Assembly (NCBI GenBank): GCA_020881915.1
Contig: JAJFPB010000003.1
Location: 3,472,001-3,536,000 of the forward strand
Direction: 5' to 3'
DNA length: 64,000 bases
Source: Paramyrothecium sp. XJ0827
Lineage: Eukaryota > Ascomycota > Sordariomycetes > Hypocreales > Stachybotryaceae
The translations under genes and the position numbers were made by a program. Numbering within the stretch: position 1 is the stretch's first letter; each line of letters opens with the position of its first letter. The notes beneath the pieces were generated by a model. The model ran no database searches, had not been told where the DNA came from, and saw only the letters and a program-made list of their open reading frames with translations. Below, piece after piece: positions 60,001 to 64,000 of this stretch.

Positions 60001-61672
60001 CTGGCCTGGGGAGATTCATCCATGATGACATGCGCGTTTGTGCCTCCAAATCCGAAGCAATTGACACTGATTCTGCGGGTGCCCTGCTTGGGCCAGTTGA
60101 CGAGCTCCTGAGGAACCTATCGGGTGGCATTTAGTAAAGCCGTAAAATCAGAAACAAGAAAATTTACCTTGATCTTCCAACCTTCAAAGTCGATTGCGGG
60201 ATTGCCCAACTGGAAGTTGACATTTGGAGGAATCTTGCCATGCTCTAGCATCAGAACAGCTTTGATGAGACCGGCAATACCAGCAGCGCCTTCTAGATGG
60301 CCAATGTTCGGCTTTATGGATCCTACAATCAGGTGCTCGTCTGGATGTCGTGTGGAAGCTATAGTCTCTGAGATAGCCTTCAATTCCCGCCAGTCGCCTG
60401 CCTGAGTGCCAGTTCCGTGACACTCAACATACGCCGTTTGATCGAAGGCAAGGCCTGCATGCCTGTACACACTTCGAATGTTTGCGATCTGCGCCTCTTT
60501 GCTAGGCATGGTAATACCTGTTTAGATGGAATTGGATCAGCCGATATCCAAACATTGAGAATAGAAAAGATGATGTACCTGTTGTTCTGCCGTCTTGGTT
60601 GACGCCACTGCCCCGTATGACTGCGCGAATGGGATCGCCGTCTCGCAAGGCGTCGGAAAGACGCTTCATAATTACGATACCGGCACCTTCCCCGCGACCA
60701 TAGCCATTTGCCCTGGCATCAAAGGTGAAGCACTTACCATCTGGGCTCAGAAAATTCAAGGCTGTCATTGGCATAATCGTGCTTGGGGTCAATATCAGTC
60801 CAACGCCACCAGCTATAGCCTGTCCACAGGTCATCCTCAAGGCGCTCTGGGAGATTTTCTTTATAAAACATACCATAGATGATTCATGTGATCTTAAGCT
60901 TTGCGCTGCCAAATGAACAGACACGAGACTGCCACTGCAGCCCGTGTCGATGGTCATACTTGGCCCCTGGAAATTGAAGGCGTATGATATCCGATTTGCC
61001 ATGATTGCTGTACCATTACCGGTGGCAGCATATTTTGGCTGCCAGTCAGGATCCCGGAGACAGATCTGTTCATAGTCTTTGGTATAACGCAATAAGAATA
61101 CTGGGTCGATCGCCTGATAGATCTCAGATCTCACCTTTTACAAAAGACCCCATGTACACGGCTGTATTGCTGCCGTAAATCTCCTCCTTCTTCAAACCGG
61201 CTAGACGCATTGTCAGAGCACAAGCTCAGAAAACTTGGTCAAATAGCGCACCATTCTCAATTGCTTCATAGCAGACCTCAAGAAGGATCCGCTGCTGAGG
61301 ATCAATGGCTTTTGCCTCTTCAGCTGTGATGGAGAAAAACTACTCCATCAGATCAATCATGTGGCGAATAATGATAACAGGTTTACTCACCAACGCATCA
61401 AATGCAGCAATATTTCCACATAGAAAGTGGGCACCACGAAAAGATATCTACATCAAGTTAATATGTGTCGATTTGTGTGGTGAGATGTTGCATACACTGC
61501 CCTGGCGATCTCCACTTGGATGAAAATAGCCATCAATATTAAGACGATCTGAAGGAAATTCAGACCATCTCGATTGACCCGTAGATATGAGATTCCACAA
61601 CTGCTCAGTAGAGTTTGTCTCCGCTGGAAAGCGCACGCCAATACCGATGATGGCTATGTCGTCTCTCAGCAT
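54084..61672 (-). CDS. Highly reducing type I polyketide synthase (KS-AT-DH-MT*-ER*-KR-ACP)
   Basis: Nine exons (61672..61496, 61447..61391, 61339..61252, 61200..61135, 61076..60874, 60819..60579, 60517..60168, 60116..55652, 55606..54084) encode 2389 aa, an iterative synthase building a reduced polyketide. KS (1-425) has Cys176 (DTGCSGS), His311 (ECHGTGT) and His351 (NIGHLEG). AT (555-870) has Ser650 in GHSSGE. DH has His973 and Asp1160, but a Lys replaces the Gly of the first motif. The methyltransferase-like region (1275-1415) has QVGGGP instead of an intact SAM motif. The ER region (1660-1895) reads [11 protein letters not shown] where a GGVG nucleotide motif is expected. KR has GGLGGLG near 2010 and Tyr2153; ACP has Ser2335 in GIDSLV. 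There is no release domain, so release would be in trans. Asterisks mark probably inactive domains. The product is unknown. Confidence 0.92.
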
Positions 61673-64000
61673 GGTTCCCTGCAATGACTGGGCAATAAAT
61701 CTGTGAAACCCGATATTGCACAGCGTACTGGAAAGAGGTGAACCCGATCAACTTGAGTGACTCAACAGGGTACTATGAAAGAAGTGGTCGGCAACGTGTC
61801 AGGGTTCAACGTATAGAACGCGGGACTTCAGTGTTCAAATAGCAACTAGTGTTCACCCATCGTGTAGATCAACAACTCAAATGAAAGTTCGTTTCAACCT
61901 AGCAGATCATGGACGCACTTTCGTTTGAGAAGTCCCATCGGCGGTTTTCAACAGCTGAACTATCCAGAATATTTTCAGCTTGCTGAGTTCGGCCGCACAG
62001 AACTGATCGGGCCGCGAAGTTGGTTGCTGGTACAGACAGAAAATCCCAAGAAGCAGGTAGCGCGCATTGATCTTGTGATCTTTTGCGTATGCATGTAGAA
62101 GCTGAGGTACGTTTGCTGAAAAATCAGAATTTCAAGGACGTTAACTTAGTCCATGCCCAAACTTGATGCGCGGGACATAATCTGCTCTTAGTCGGGAACA
62201 AATCTGACAGAAGTGGCAAACCGACAGGAGAAACGGTCTATTGTAATGAGTTTTCCTTGGAGGCAAGCAAAATGAGGCTCCCAATAGCTGGCCATATGGG
62301 CATCGAGGAGTGTCTCGAAACTGCCTCATCCATTCTATCAGCACATGCATCCCCCCTTTGTTTGAGACACCTTCATAGTGTTTCTGGATTGGGCTGCTTA
62401 TCTCCCTCAGAAGAAGGGACCCCAGCTTCCCCTGAACTTGGATTGTGATGAGGACGAGAAGAGGCTACGTCGCTAAGATGGAGACCGATCTCTTTCACAT
62501 AATCAAGATCGTGTATATCCTGCGGATACCTGAGGCCCCGGCTGATCTTGCAGTAGCCTCCGGTAGTGGAAGTGGCGGTCCTACGGCATGTTCCTTCAAA
62601 TAGAGAATAGAATGGAGCTGAAATTTAAGAGGAACAACGCTACTGCTGTGCTCTCACTGACCACTACCTCGGGACCGAGGTGTACCAAGGTGCTTGGGCT
62701 GCACTAATACCAGCACGAGGCAAGAGTGACTGTTTCAAAGCCCCCCAGCATTGATAATGTGACAGAGCGATGACTGTCTCCGACATTGTGGGCATGGTGC
62801 AACGAATATGGAGCTGTAATCGAGATGTCTGCCGAACTAATATGACCCAGACGTGGCGCACAGATTGGTTGTGTCGCCCGAGCATTACCTTGTTCAGACA
62901 AAGACCGAGAAAATGATGTATAGAAGCTGATAGAGCATTGCAAAACGTTATCCTTCTCTTCGTCTGCTTCCACAACAAGCAACAGCGCTTCGACGGCTTA
63001 ACCCCAAACTTTCCCGTGGCAGGATTCGTCCAAACTTCGGAAAAGGTACCAGACAGCAAGTCAAACTGGTGGAATGGAATTTGCAAGCTAGATTTTGCGG
63101 GTTAATTGATCTCAACAGGCCCGAGCTCAAGCTATGTGGCCAGGCGAGCGTCCTATAGCCTTGCCCTCGATGCACCTGTTAGGCGCTACCTGCCAGTGTG
63201 ATCGTGTGCGATTCGGGATCAGTTACAGAATAGCCACAATGAACCGGTACTGAAAAAGGAGTCAAAGTCGGCTAAGAATTTGGATCGGATGCTAAGTTTG
63301 GCCCAGCGCTTCGTGTTGGAGAACTCGGCAGCTCGAGTTAGAACAATAGCCTGTAGAACAAGCGTGATGGGGCAAGGTAAGACATGCCACTATACTTGAT
63401 GTTATGAGGAGTCTCATTCTATTCATACTTGATAGCCGAGGGAAGGTTCAGCTCGCCGGGTTACCGCATCGTCTGGACCGCCTTCAGAGTGGCGATGGTG
63501 CATTTCGTGTTCGCTTGTGTAAACGATGAGAGCACAGTGGTGATTCCACGTCAGAGCCGGCTGCTTTCGTGAGACAGACAAAGTTTAGATGGCCCATAGA
63601 GTATCTAAGGTAACTTAAGTTTCTTGCGTGTAAGCTTCCTCGGTATTTCCAACATTGTTAGCAGTGGAGCCAATGCTTACCCATTGACATCTATTTGAGT
63701 CTTACCTTGCAGGAACCACCGCCCAACTCAAAGACTGCGAAGTGGCTACACAATACGCAGAGTACCAGCAGAGTACTGAATCGGACCGGTCCAGTGAAGG
63801 GTGCCGTGGCAACAGCCAGACCGAGCGACCACTGGAAATCTCGAGATCAAGGGGTATCACAGTGCGGCCATCGGTCTCGGTTATGCGCGTCTCCCAAGCG
63901 GGCACAGGCACACTTGTGCAACCGAGACGAAAGCTATCTCAACAACATAATGCATCGAGTCGCTCCGTCCGACAGCCGTGGGCTGCCTTGCCTAGTCAAC
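61673..64000. other. Upstream region of the PKS, no gene supported
   Basis: The PKS promoter must lie in the left part. The remaining frames, such as minus-strand 62664-63086 and 63702-63911, carry no recognisable domain. The latter ends at a possible splice donor (AAGGTAAGA), so it might be an exon of a gene starting beyond the right edge, but I cannot support that. Further cluster genes, if any, lie beyond 64000. Confidence 0.5.

Noticed and set aside
63702..63911. Possible exon of a gene entering from the right edge
   Set aside because: Ends at a plausible splice donor but has an in-frame stop just upstream and no domain; evidence is too thin.

Overview
The window looks like nuclear DNA of a filamentous ascomycete, most likely Sordariomycetes and probably Hypocreales (the order is an inference from gene content). 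Genes have short introns (45-95 nt, two of about 250 nt) with GTRNGT-like donors and CTAAC/CTAAT branch sites. Malate synthase ends in a peroxisomal SKL signal. There is a PLS1-like tetraspanin and an MtfA-like C2H2 factor, two gene types typical of filamentous fungi. The nuclear tRNA-Gly carries an intron. No bacterial, phage, CRISPR or intact transposon sequence was recognised.

Layout. The 5' end of a P4-ATPase flippase (DNF1/2 type, minus strand) lies at the left edge and is followed by about 5.7 kb without a gene. From 6.4 to 15.8 kb there is a compact housekeeping block: malate synthase (+), a candidate SMC5/6-associated CANIN-type protein (+), V-ATPase subunit E (-), a NIPA-type Mg2+ transporter (+) and a PLS1-like tetraspanin (-). 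After a 9.5 kb desert come the MADS-box factor Mcm1 (+, 25.3-26.4 kb) and a Ctr copper transporter (-, 28.5-29.2 kb). A 5.2 kb desert precedes the MtfA-like zinc-finger gene (-, 34.4-35.8 kb), and a 12.8 kb desert follows it. Then come a GIN4/HSL1-type septin-associated kinase (-, 48.6-52.4 kb), tRNA-Gly(GCC) and tRNA-Ile(AAT) on the plus strand, and a nine-exon highly reducing polyketide synthase (-, 54.1-61.7 kb). The last 2.3 kb is PKS upstream sequence with no supported gene.

Reconstructed coding sequences stay in frame: malate synthase 542 aa, CANIN-type 634, V-ATPase E 229, NIPA 535, tetraspanin 224, Mcm1 225, Ctr 208, MtfA-like 365, kinase 1191 and PKS 2389 aa. All splice sites were placed by eye and none is tested by transcripts.

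Most genes are independent conserved functions. The one specialised-metabolism locus is the PKS. It keeps ketosynthase, acyltransferase, ketoreductase and carrier-protein residues, but its methyltransferase and enoylreductase cofactor motifs are degenerate and its dehydratase motif is altered. It directly abuts a tRNA pair. The PKS, the large deserts beside the regulators mcm1 and mtfA, and a dispersed AGGTACCT-like motif deserve the most attention. I found no clear sign of an entirely new system.
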